Positions 1 to 6,345 of a DNA stretch of 10,809 nucleotides are shown here, in pieces. The DNA lies in contig ONQH01000023.1 in NCBI GenBank assembly GCA_900319885.1, positions 1-10,809 on the forward strand, read 5' to 3'. A program made the position numbers and the translations under genes. Origin of the DNA: Candidatus Avelusimicrobium ruminicola (GTDB lineage Bacteria; Elusimicrobiota; Elusimicrobia; Elusimicrobiales; Elusimicrobiaceae). Position 1 is the first letter of the stretch. Each line of letters begins with the position of its first letter. The notes beneath the pieces were generated by a model that saw only the letters and a program-made list of their open reading frames with translations, was not told the origin of the DNA and did no database searches.

Positions 1-675
1 AAAGGCGCCGCGGCCCCGTGGCGCGTGTATGCCAATAAACTGATGGTGCAAACCAAAGATTTAGTGCTCTTGCCGCACCTCAATACCGAAATGCGCCAGT
101 GCCTTAAAATTAACGGGCTATTTAACACGGACGACGTGGCCCACGCGTCGCTGGAAAAACTACAGGGCATTTTGGAAGAACCCTACGCCACCGAAACCTA
201 TTACAATGCCCGCGCCTATCTATATAATAAACCCATTTGGCGCAAAAAAGGAAGTTTTCCCCCGCCCACCAAACAATATAACCTGTATTTTGATTTTGAA
301 GCCACGGAAACTTTTACCAAAGACAATCAATCGTTTGTATATTTGATTGGTCTGTGGGATAAAGAAGCAGACAAATATGTTTCGTTTGTAGCCAAAACCC
401 CTGAGGAAGAAATTACCATTTTTGAACAGTTCTACGCGTACATCAAAGATTTTAGCAATACCGTACTTTACCATTGGACCGAATATGAAGTACGCAAAAT
501 GCGTAAATTAGCCGCGGCCTACCCGGAACATGCCGAACACTTAAACGCCCTTTGCGACCTATGCCACGATTTGAAGGTAACTGTAAACGACAGTTTTTAT
601 TTGCCTTCGCCTAGTTTTTCGCTCAAGGCCGCCGCACCCGCCGCTGCCAATACCGAGCTCCACAAAAATCTATAG
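1..675 (+). CDS. RecB-like nuclease, TM0106 type, RNase H-like domain (5' end outside window; C-terminus short)
   Basis: The frame is open from base 1, so the true start lies upstream; the GTG at 25 is not a convincing start. The visible part resembles the C-terminal RNase H-like domain (PF13482 type) of TM0106-family putative nucleases, which usually follows a Cas4/RecB-like half that would be off the window. Seen: a first acidic motif DFEAT at 292-306, then IGLWD, a YHWTEYE motif near 469-486 (the family's HxxxYE element), and SFSLKAAAP near 616-642. In this family the SLK segment is normally followed by a GF/W-rich stretch and a late acidic DDC-like motif. Here the protein stops 11 residues after SLKAAAP with none of that, and neither other forward frame restores it. 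I infer C-terminal truncation and probably lost catalysis. Substrate and role are unknown. Confidence 0.72.
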   Translation, partial: KGAAAPWRVYANKLMVQTKDLVLLPHLNTEMRQCLKINGLFNTDDVAHASLEKLQGILEEPYATETYYNARAYLYNKPIWRKKGSFPPPTKQYNLYFDFEATETFTKDNQSFVYLIGLWDKEADKYVSFVAKTPEEEITIFEQFYAYIKDFSNTVLYHWTEYEVRKMRKLAAAYPEHAEHLNALCDLCHDLKVTVNDSFYLPSPSFSLKAAAPAAANTELHKNL

Positions 676-681
676 TATAAT
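676..681 (+). promoter_or_regulatory. -10-like box ahead of the ACT gene
   Basis: A perfect TATAAT sits one base after the nuclease stop codon and 19 bases before the ATG at 701. A transcript starting near 688 would carry a very short leader with the ribosome binding site AAGAGGG (688-694). No convincing -35 hexamer is seen at 16-18 bases upstream, so the promoter is only suggested. Confidence 0.35.
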
Positions 682-700
682 GTAAATAAGAGGGTTTGAT

Positions 701-1114
701 ATGGCTATTTCTATCGTAAAGCAATACAGTATTTTTTTAATCAATGAGCCCGGTACACTTAAAAACTTCACCGAGCTTTTTGTACGCGAAAACATTAACA
801 TTATTGCCATGGCGCAAGACGTACGCTACGACGCCGCTGTGGTACGTTTGGCCGTCCAGGATGACAAGGGCATTAGTCATTTACTCACCAAGGCCGGCTT
901 TACCAGCGTAAAAACCGATGCGATTTGTTTGGATATTCCCAACCGGGTGGGAATCTTGCGCGACGTAGGCGCGGTAATGGCCAATAACGGGATCAATATT
1001 ACCACGTTTTATGGTACGTCCGACAAAGACGGGATGACCCGCTGGATTATTATCGTTAACGATATTACCCAGGCCTTAAACGCCCTAGAAAACAGCGGTT
1101 TATTTGATGACTAA
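701..1114 (+). CDS. Tandem ACT-domain protein (amino-acid sensor)
   Basis: A 137-residue protein made of two ACT domains, about residues 5-70 and 75-137. Each starts with a beta strand and the ligand-loop pattern typical of ACT folds: NEPGTL near residues 15-20 and PNRVGIL near 80-86, followed by a helix and an NINI strand. There is no catalytic domain, so this is a stand-alone ACT-repeat protein. Such proteins bind small ligands, usually amino acids, and may act allosterically on a partner; the ligand and partner cannot be told here. The start at 701 has the ribosome binding site AAGAGGG seven bases upstream. It lies 25 bases after the nuclease gene and is closed by a terminator at 1128-1157, so it is either co-transcribed with the nuclease or driven by the TATAAT at 676-681. 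Confidence 0.88.
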   Translation: MAISIVKQYSIFLINEPGTLKNFTELFVRENINIIAMAQDVRYDAAVVRLAVQDDKGISHLLTKAGFTSVKTDAICLDIPNRVGILRDVGAVMANNGINITTFYGTSDKDGMTRWIIIVNDITQALNALENSGLFDD

Positions 1115-1127
1115 TTTGCAATCTACC

Positions 1128-1157
1128 AAAAGGCCCCGGTTGCCCGGGGCCTTTTTT
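1128..1157 (+). terminator. Intrinsic terminator, probably bidirectional
   Basis: A 12-bp perfect stem, AAAAGGCCCCGG (1128-1139) with CCGGGGCCTTTT (1144-1155), closes a 4-base loop and runs into six Ts (1152-1157). It ends the ACT gene on the plus strand. Read from the minus strand, the four As become a short U tract, so it can also end the DUF167/microprotein transcript, whose last stop codon is at 1162. Confidence 0.9.
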
Positions 1158-1161
1158 ATGA

Positions 1162-1230
1162 TTAGAAGAACAATCTCCACAAAAACACAATGACTACAAT
1201 TAAGCCAATCCAGTAAATAATTTGTCTCAT
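1162..1230 (-). CDS. Candidate 22-residue single-pass membrane microprotein
   Basis: On the minus strand an ATG (1230-1228) opens a 22-codon frame ending in TAA (1164-1162). It begins MRQIIYWIGLIVV and ends FLWRLFF: one hydrophobic helix with a basic residue near each end. The ATG overlaps the stop codon of the DUF167 gene as ATGA, and an AGGAG site (1241-1237) sits six bases upstream, giving textbook translational coupling. The same AGGAGTGAA-YTATGA arrangement couples ispF to the lipoprotein gene at 10405-10425, which supports this as a real start. The terminator begins five bases after the stop codon, so the frame fills the space between gene and terminator. Function is unknown. It could be chance hydrophobic sequence, but the start signals argue against that. 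Confidence 0.6.
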   Translation of the reverse strand: MRQIIYWIGLIVVIVFLWRLFF

Positions 1231-1460
1231 AGTTCACTCCTGTTTAAGAATATTTTGGAGGGACTTGTGGCCCCTTTTACTAACGAAAGTTTATTTTCAG
1301 CCACGTTTAAGTGCGCCGCTAACAGGGCACGCACCGCCTCGTTGGCACGGCCCTCTTGGGCCGGGGCCTTTACCCAAATTTCAAAAGTGTCGGGGGCCTT
1401 TTGCAGCAGTTTGTTTTTCTTTTCCCCGGCGTGCACTTTTACTTTGAGGTACTGGTCCAT
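1227..1460 (-). CDS. DUF167 / YggU family protein
   Basis: A 77-residue protein of the small YggU/DUF167 family, which has conserved structure but no firm biochemical role. Seen: a start MDQYLKVKVHAGEKKNK, the strand-loop IWVKAPAQEGRANEA (the family's characteristic KVxAPPxxGxAN-like segment) and the closing VKGATSPSKIFL. The frame could be read from 1568 (113 residues), but that extension contains the gpmI terminator hairpin and has no family character, so 1460 is chosen. A TATAAT lies exactly six bases before this ATG, so the mRNA may be leaderless. The C-terminus RSEL is spelled AGG AGT GAA CTA and doubles as the ribosome binding site of the downstream microprotein. Confidence 0.88.
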   Translation of the reverse strand: MDQYLKVKVHAGEKKNKLLQKAPDTFEIWVKAPAQEGRANEAVRALLAAHLNVAENKLSLVKGATSPSKIFLNRSEL

Positions 1461-1466
1461 ACCTTC

Positions 1467-1494
1467 ATTATACATAAATCGCACCGGATTGCAA
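1467..1494 (-). promoter_or_regulatory. Promoter for the DUF167 gene, predicted leaderless
   Basis: On the minus strand TTGCAA (1494-1489), a 16-base spacer and TATAAT (1472-1467) form a good sigma70-type promoter. Six bases later comes ATG at 1460, so transcription is expected to begin at or near the start codon. It lies just downstream of the gpmI terminator, giving this gene its own transcription unit. Confidence 0.6.
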
Positions 1495-1506
1495 GCGCGT
1501 TTACGC

Positions 1507-1535
1507 AAAAATTCCCCGGGGAAAACCGGGGAATT
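1507..1535 (-). terminator. Terminator of the kinase-to-gpmI operon
   Basis: Read on the minus strand, AATTCCCCGG (1535-1526) pairs perfectly with CCGGGGAATT (1519-1510) across a 6-base loop. The stem runs into a U tract (1513-1507). It begins 19 bases after the gpmI stop codon. Confidence 0.88.
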
Positions 1536-1554
1536 AGTAGCAGAGATACGTTGT

Positions 1555-3111
1555 TTATTTTTTGACAATTAAACTCTTAGCGGTCATGTCGGCGGGTTTT
1601 TCAATACCCATCACGTCTAGTACCGTAGCGGCCACGTCGCCCAAGTTGCCAGTTTTGGCCAGTTGGGCATTTTTATGATCTTTGCTCACATACACAAAGT
1701 CCACCAAGTTGGTGGTGTGTGCGGTTTTGGGCATATTGATTTTTTCATCCCACATTTCTTCCGCATTTCCGTGGTCGGCGGTAATAAACACGGTGTATCC
1801 TTTAGCGAGGGCCGCCTCGGTCACCGCACCGGTACACTCATCCACCACTTCCACTGCTTTAATGACGGATTTCAAATTCCCGGTATGGCCTACCATATCA
1901 CAGTTGGCAAAGTTAATGACGATAAAGTCATATTTCTCGCTGTTGATTTGGGCAATAGCCTCGTCTTTCACGATATAGGCTTCCATTTCCGGGTGATCAG
2001 CAAAGGTGGCCGGGTCAAAACGGCCTTTCTTTTCAATGCGGTCCTCACCGGGATAGGGTTTAATCAGTTTCCCGTTAAAAAAGGAAGTTACGTGTTTGAA
2101 TTTTTGCGTTTCCGCCAAACGCAGTTGTTTAAGACCGGCTTTGGAAATTACTTCACCCAAGAGATTATTCATCCCGCCGCCGTCCGTCATAGACGGGAGC
2201 GCGTTAAACGGGAAGGCATCATAATATTTGGTCAACCCGCAATAGACACAAGGCACACGGGTCCCGCGGTTTTTGCCCGGGTAATCATCATCAATAAAGG
2301 CACGGGTCAGTTGGATGGCGCGGTCCTGGCGGAAGTTAAAGAAAATGACGGAAGAATTTTCTTCCATGCCTTTATAGTCGCCCAGTACCGTAGGCGGGAT
2401 GTATTCGTCCACCATCGGGCCACCGTCGGGTGTTTTCATGGTTTTGTAATCGGTAGCAACCACTTCTTCGGCGGTCGTACCGTGCAACCCTTCCGCGCGC
2501 ACAATCAAATTATAGGCTTTATCAGTCAGGTTCCAATCTTCGCCGCGGTCCATGGCGTAGTAACGACCCTGGATGGTGGCAATTTTGCCCACGCCGTATT
2601 CCTTCATTTTTTCTTCCAGCGTGCGGATAAAACCGATAGAACTTTGCGGCGGCGTATCACGTCCGTCGGCAAAAAAGTGGACATATACTTCTTTAATGCC
2701 TTGTTCGGCGGCAAATTTGATAATGGCGTGCAAATGATCCTGGTGAGCGTGAACGCCTTCATCTTGCACAAGACCCATAATATGTAGCGGCTTGTGGTTT
2801 TTAAGGCAGTTATCTATACACGCGGCAAACGGAGCGGATTTGAATAATGAACCGTCTTCAATGGTATCTTTCAAACGTTTAAGTTCTTGAATTACAATAC
2901 GTCCGGCCCCCATGTTTAAGTGACCGACTTCGCTAGATCCCATGTATCCGGCCGGCAAGCCTACTTGTTCACCGGAGGCTTCAATTTCCGTATGGGGATA
3001 ATTGGCTAAATATTTTTGCATATTCGGGATGCGGGCTTGCGATACGGCATTATACGGGCCTGCTTTGGCGTTACCCCAACCATCCCGAATGAGTAATACA
3101 ACTTTATTCAT
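1555..3111 (-). CDS. gpmI: 2,3-bisphosphoglycerate-independent phosphoglycerate mutase
   Basis: A 518-residue cytosolic Mn-dependent enzyme that interconverts 3- and 2-phosphoglycerate in glycolysis and gluconeogenesis. Length and motifs are full for iPGM. Seen: DGWG with metal ligand D10; MGSSEVGHLNMGAGR with the catalytic Ser60 (the usual MGNS is MGSS); FFADGRDTPP; GRYYAMDR; FFNFRQDRAIQLTRAF; metal site D405/H409 in CDMVGHTG; ADHGN with D446/H447; and H465 in KTAHTTN. The ATG at 3111 is chosen because AGGAG (3123-3119) sits seven bases upstream; longer starts at 3132 and 3117 overlap that site or precede it. The gene begins 10 bases after the exonuclease stop codon, so the two are co-transcribed, and it is the last gene before the terminator at 1507-1535. 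Confidence 0.97.
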   Translation of the reverse strand: MNKVVLLIRDGWGNAKAGPYNAVSQARIPNMQKYLANYPHTEIEASGEQVGLPAGYMGSSEVGHLNMGAGRIVIQELKRLKDTIEDGSLFKSAPFAACIDNCLKNHKPLHIMGLVQDEGVHAHQDHLHAIIKFAAEQGIKEVYVHFFADGRDTPPQSSIGFIRTLEEKMKEYGVGKIATIQGRYYAMDRGEDWNLTDKAYNLIVRAEGLHGTTAEEVVATDYKTMKTPDGGPMVDEYIPPTVLGDYKGMEENSSVIFFNFRQDRAIQLTRAFIDDDYPGKNRGTRVPCVYCGLTKYYDAFPFNALPSMTDGGGMNNLLGEVISKAGLKQLRLAETQKFKHVTSFFNGKLIKPYPGEDRIEKKGRFDPATFADHPEMEAYIVKDEAIAQINSEKYDFIVINFANCDMVGHTGNLKSVIKAVEVVDECTGAVTEAALAKGYTVFITADHGNAEEMWDEKINMPKTAHTTNLVDFVYVSKDHKNAQLAKTGNLGDVAATVLDVMGIEKPADMTAKSLIVKK

Positions 3112-3121
3112 ATACATTCTC

Positions 3122-3712
3122 CTAATCACCAAGTAAATCTTTCCAGCGTTTGCATTGGAACTGTTGGAGTTGTTCCAACGTGGTTACACCGTGTTTACCC
3201 AGTTCATTTACAAAATAATAAAAAATCTGCTCGGCCATTTTAGTATCCGCCATAGCGCGGTGCCAACCGGCGGAACTAATGCCCAGTTTTTCGGCAATAA
3301 AACCCAGGCGGTTCTTTTCAAAACGCCCGCTTTTCTTGGCCAATTTTAATGTATCTATCACGGGATATTTGGGGAAGTGCATCCCGCATTGTTCAAATTC
3401 CCATTGTAAAAAATTGATGTCAAAATCGGCATTGTGGGCCACCACTACGCAGTTATCTAGCACACCTAAGAGTTTGGGCAATACTTCCTGAAACGTAGGC
3501 GCATTTTTGACCATTTCGTTGGTAATCCCGTGGATGGCAATCACGTCCGGATGCATCGGCATCTGCGGGTTAATGAGCGTAGAAAATTCATCCACCACTC
3601 GCCCGGCTTTGGACACACTGACCGCCACTTCGCATACGCGGCCGCCGCCTTCGGGCGAGAGGCCGGTGGTTTCGGTATCTAAACAGGCAAATTTTAAGTC
3701 TTTCAGTAACAT
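3122..3712 (-). CDS. DnaQ-like DEDDh 3'-5' exonuclease
   Basis: A 196-residue single-domain protein of the DEDDh exonuclease family, related to the epsilon proofreading subunit of DNA polymerase III. All three motifs are intact: ExoI DTETTG (D12, E14), ExoII HNADFD (D98) and ExoIII HRAMADT (H151, D156). The segment IHGITNEMV, typical of epsilon-like proteins, is also present. There is no polymerase, helicase or BRCT part. It could be the proofreading subunit or a separate DNA/RNA trimming exonuclease; the sequence alone does not decide, so no gene symbol is given. Its ATG (3712) lies one base after the stop codon of the membrane protein gene, with AGGA four bases upstream of the ATG. It is followed after 10 bases by gpmI. 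Confidence 0.92.
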   Translation of the reverse strand: MLLKDLKFACLDTETTGLSPEGGGRVCEVAVSVSKAGRVVDEFSTLINPQMPMHPDVIAIHGITNEMVKNAPTFQEVLPKLLGVLDNCVVVAHNADFDINFLQWEFEQCGMHFPKYPVIDTLKLAKKSGRFEKNRLGFIAEKLGISSAGWHRAMADTKMAEQIFYYFVNELGKHGVTTLEQLQQFQCKRWKDLLGD

Positions 3713-3713
3713 A

Positions 3714-4427
3714 TTATCCTACCAGGTAAAACCGCAGACGCACTAAAAAGCCGATAAACGCCGCCCCAAACGACCCCAAGAAAAAGGCCCAGGAGGGAAT
3801 ATCCAGCAAACGGATCTTGCGGGCATATAAACACGCCCCCATCCACACCACAAATACCACCGCCCAACGCAGGCCCGGCAGCAACATAAGTAAAAAGAAA
3901 ATCGCACGCACCAATGCCAAAATCCACTGTTCATCAAACGACGGATAATCGCGCCCGTAAGCGTCTTGCTCAATGGCAAAAATAAACCAACCCAGCACGC
4001 GCGTAGCCAGTAAAAGCCCCACCAAAAATACCACCCACGGTTCGGCAAAGAAATTGCCCGTTTCATAGAGCGTTCTAAAAGGAGCAATCAACACCAAAAA
4101 TAACGTATTGATGAAATTTTTAAGGAAGAACGAAATGGTATAACCGTATTTAATTTTGCCACCCAACTGGAAGTAATGGTCGGTAAAGCCATGGAACGCC
4201 GCAAACAGCAAAATACAAACCCACCCCGGCAGGGTCACTTCTTCCAAAAAGGGCCAGCCTTCCGTTAAATACCGGTGGCAGAACAAAAGCGCCAGCACCG
4301 CAAAAGATACCGCGCGAATTACCATCGCTTTTACACGGGCTTCTCGCTCTTGCTGATGCATGGCTTTGTGGAAAAACACAAAATCCGTCAATGTTACGGC
4401 TAAAAATAAACGCCAAAATACAATCAT
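3714..4427 (-). CDS. Polytopic membrane protein, DUF3307-like
   Basis: A 237-residue integral membrane protein with about seven hydrophobic segments, near residues 2-20, 36-54, 66-82, 103-118, 130-150, 168-202 (possibly two) and 211-231. The layout resembles DUF3307 proteins: an early acidic residue in the first helix (LTDF), a histidine-bearing helix (AAFHGFTDHYF), a following helix NFINTLFLVLIAPF, and a C-terminal IPSWAFFLGSFGAAFIGFLV hairpin. The match is from memory of the family pattern and is not strong. No function is established. Its ATG overlaps the kinase stop codon as ATGA, with AAGGAG inside the last kinase codons, so its synthesis is probably coupled to the kinase. That pairing suggests a shared membrane role. 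Confidence 0.78.
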   Translation of the reverse strand: MIVFWRLFLAVTLTDFVFFHKAMHQQEREARVKAMVIRAVSFAVLALLFCHRYLTEGWPFLEEVTLPGWVCILLFAAFHGFTDHYFQLGGKIKYGYTISFFLKNFINTLFLVLIAPFRTLYETGNFFAEPWVVFLVGLLLATRVLGWFIFAIEQDAYGRDYPSFDEQWILALVRAIFFLLMLLPGLRWAVVFVVWMGACLYARKIRLLDIPSWAFFLGSFGAAFIGFLVRLRFYLVG

Positions 4428-6136
4428 GCTTGCTCCTTAGGAATTTGAATTGTAAATGTACTGCCCTTCCCTTCTGCGGAGGAAACTTCCAACGTACCTC
4501 CGTGCGCCTCTACCAGTTGGCGGCTGATAAACAGGCCCAGGCCATAGCCGGGTTTATCGGTATGGACTTGGTGGTACTTTTGAAATAAACCCTTTATTTC
4601 CTGCGCCGCCATACCGATCCCGCTATCTTCCACCTTCACAGTATATGATTTTTGGTCTTCGCTTGCTATGACTTTTACAAAGCCTTTTTCGGTAAATTTT
4701 ACCGCGTTGGAAACTAAATTTGTAAGCACGCGCTTAAAGGCTTTGCGGTCTATATTCATTTTCTCTACTTCAATTTGACTGCTTAGCGTAAGTCCTTTTT
4801 GCGTGGCTAGCGGGCGAACGGTATCCAACACCTCGCGCACGACGTCCGCCAGGGGCACGTCCTCTTTGTGCAAATTGGTCATCCCGGCCTCTAGACGGGA
4901 TACGTCCAACACATCCTCTAAAAGGGCGGATAAATTTTGGGCGGCCTGGCTCATCAGGTCCAGGTATTTTTGTTTTTCTTCTTCGGAAACTTTCCCATTT
5001 TGCAGAATATAAATGTATCCTTGTAAACCCATTAACGGGGCGCGCAAATCGTGCGCTACCGCACGAAAAACCTGCTCTTTCAGTTCGCTAACTTGCGCCT
5101 GCAAACGCAAATTTTGGTAATCTTTTAAGTCGGCAGTCATTTGGTTAAAATCGTGAATCAGGCGCTTAAATTCCCCCCACCCGATTTCGGGGTCTACGTG
5201 CACGTCAAAATTTCCTTTACTGACCTCGGCCGCCGCTTGTGAAAGGGCCGCAATCGGCTCGCCCAGTTGCTCGGCAAAGGTGAGGGCACCGAAGTACGCC
5301 AGCGTAGCAATCGTCAATAAAAATAATGCCAAGATAATATTGGTATGGTAAATGTTGCGGTACGCCTCCGATTTAAGTTGCAATACTGCCACATGCACCC
5401 CCAGTACCGGCGTAGTGGCATAGGCCCCCACGTAAGTATGGTACGGGGTTTTAATCCCTTTGATAAGCGGCGATTTGGAAGCGAAGGCTTGTTCAAATGT
5501 CTCTGCGTCAAAGGCCGGGGCGTACTGATAGTCGCTCACATAAATTTGCCCGGCAGAATCCACAATATAGATATGCCCGGTATTGCCAATGCGCTGCTGT
5601 TGTACCCGGGCGAGGAAACTAAAGAAACTCAGCACCCCGTATAAATAATCACCATTGGTAAGCGGATAGAGAAATTCGCTAATCGGCCGGCCGGAAATTA
5701 ACTTGAAACTGCTTACCAGCAGGTGGGGATCCTCGGCTAATTGGGTTAAGGAAGGGTCGTTTTGCAAATTGACGGGAGCAATTTGGCTGGACACCCCCGC
5801 AGATATAGCGGCCCGGTATTTCTCCACTCCGTCTTTAGAGATAACCGCCAAAAATACAAAGTCCGGGTTGGCGGCTAAGGCTTCTTGCAAAACCGGCAGG
5901 GGGCTCTGTTTTTTGGTAAGTGCCGCCGTTACTTGCGGAGCAAATGCCAAGCGCCACGTTAAATCCTCCATGTGCTGGCTCATGGACGTAGCAACCATTT
6001 CAGCCAGGTTGGCGTGCGTATCCAGGATATTATCCTTCATGTGAAACTGATAATACCCCAACAACAACAGCATAGGCACCAATGGCAAAAATACTACTAC
6101 CAAAAATACCTTAAAAAGTTTAGAAAAAATAGACAT
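4424..6136 (-). CDS. Membrane sensor histidine kinase (orphan in this window)
   Basis: A 570-residue kinase. In order it has a transmembrane helix at about residues 9-28; an extracytoplasmic sensor of about 230 residues (roughly 30-264) with a possible Cache/PDC-like fold (GHIYIVDSAGQIYVSD); a second transmembrane helix (about 267-287); a HAMP linker (about 288-340); a DHp domain with phospho-acceptor H362 in AHDLRAPL (a variant of HELRTPL); and a CA domain with the N box NLVSNAVKF (N473, N477), DSGIGM (D504) and GYGLGL (530-535). All catalytic elements are present. The start at 6136 is chosen because AAGGGAG lies just upstream; the ATG at 6154 overlaps a TATAAT and precedes that site. No response regulator is encoded here. 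The signal is unknown. Confidence 0.93.
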   Translation of the reverse strand: MSIFSKLFKVFLVVVFLPLVPMLLLLGYYQFHMKDNILDTHANLAEMVATSMSQHMEDLTWRLAFAPQVTAALTKKQSPLPVLQEALAANPDFVFLAVISKDGVEKYRAAISAGVSSQIAPVNLQNDPSLTQLAEDPHLLVSSFKLISGRPISEFLYPLTNGDYLYGVLSFFSFLARVQQQRIGNTGHIYIVDSAGQIYVSDYQYAPAFDAETFEQAFASKSPLIKGIKTPYHTYVGAYATTPVLGVHVAVLQLKSEAYRNIYHTNIILALFLLTIATLAYFGALTFAEQLGEPIAALSQAAAEVSKGNFDVHVDPEIGWGEFKRLIHDFNQMTADLKDYQNLRLQAQVSELKEQVFRAVAHDLRAPLMGLQGYIYILQNGKVSEEEKQKYLDLMSQAAQNLSALLEDVLDVSRLEAGMTNLHKEDVPLADVVREVLDTVRPLATQKGLTLSSQIEVEKMNIDRKAFKRVLTNLVSNAVKFTEKGFVKVIASEDQKSYTVKVEDSGIGMAAQEIKGLFQKYHQVHTDKPGYGLGLFISRQLVEAHGGTLEVSSAEGKGSTFTIQIPKEQA

Positions 6137-6152
6137 AAACTCCCTTAGTATC

Positions 6153-6158
6153 ATTATA
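6153..6158 (-). promoter_or_regulatory. -10-like box ahead of the histidine kinase
   Basis: On the minus strand TATAAT (6158-6153) lies 16 bases before the ATG at 6136, leaving room for a short leader holding AAGGGAG. No good -35 hexamer is seen at 16-18 bases. A half-site of the nearby palindrome (GGGTCCT, read on the minus strand at 6176-6170) falls about where a -35 box would be, which would fit an activator-dependent or repressed promoter. Confidence 0.45.
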
Positions 6159-6169
6159 GCACTTATAAG

Positions 6170-6285
6170 AGGACCCGTGCGACAATCTTTCCCCGGTTTC
6201 TGGGTCCTAGGACCTAGTTTGGCCTAGGCCGCTTTTTTGAAAATAAACAGGCCTTTTTTAGGCACGGGGTCGGGTCCTAGGACCC
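6170..6285. promoter_or_regulatory. Cluster of CTAG-centred palindromes in the divergent promoter region
   Basis: Three palindromes share a CTAG centre: GGTCCTAGGACC (6203-6214, extended to 6200-6217 with one mismatched pair), GGCCTAGGCC (6221-6230) and GGGTCCTAGGACCC (6272-6285, a perfect 14-mer). A further half-site AGGACCC lies at 6170-6176. The two GGTCCTAGGACC copies are exactly 70 bp apart, centre to centre. They lie between the divergently read kinase and 93-residue protein genes. The likeliest reading is operator sites for a dimeric regulator, but folding at the RNA or DNA level is also possible. The regulator is unknown. Confidence 0.55.
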
Positions 6286-6345
6286 TGGGGATTTAAGAAA
6301 CAAAGTTCTACACTATTAGTAAGAAAGCAGCATAGGAGGCAACCT

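Noticed and set aside
1461..1568. 36-residue N-terminal extension of the DUF167 protein
   Set aside because: It spans the gpmI terminator hairpin and a promoter, and the DUF167 domain begins at the ATG at 1460.
1222..1572. Plus-strand open frames opposite the DUF167 gene
   Set aside because: No ribosome binding site or recognisable protein; shadows of the minus-strand gene and the terminator.
1663..2787. A 374-codon plus-strand open frame opposite gpmI
   Set aside because: It is antisense to a full iPGM gene with all catalytic motifs; the translation is His/Phe/Gly-rich shadow sequence with no family character.
6137..6154. Longer start of the histidine kinase at ATG 6154
   Set aside because: The ATG overlaps a TATAAT box and lies upstream of the AAGGGAG site, which serves the ATG at 6136.
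6221..6260. GGCCTAGGCC followed by a T run as a terminator
   Set aside because: A palindrome with no loop cannot make a stable terminator hairpin, and no gene ends here; kept as part of the palindrome cluster.
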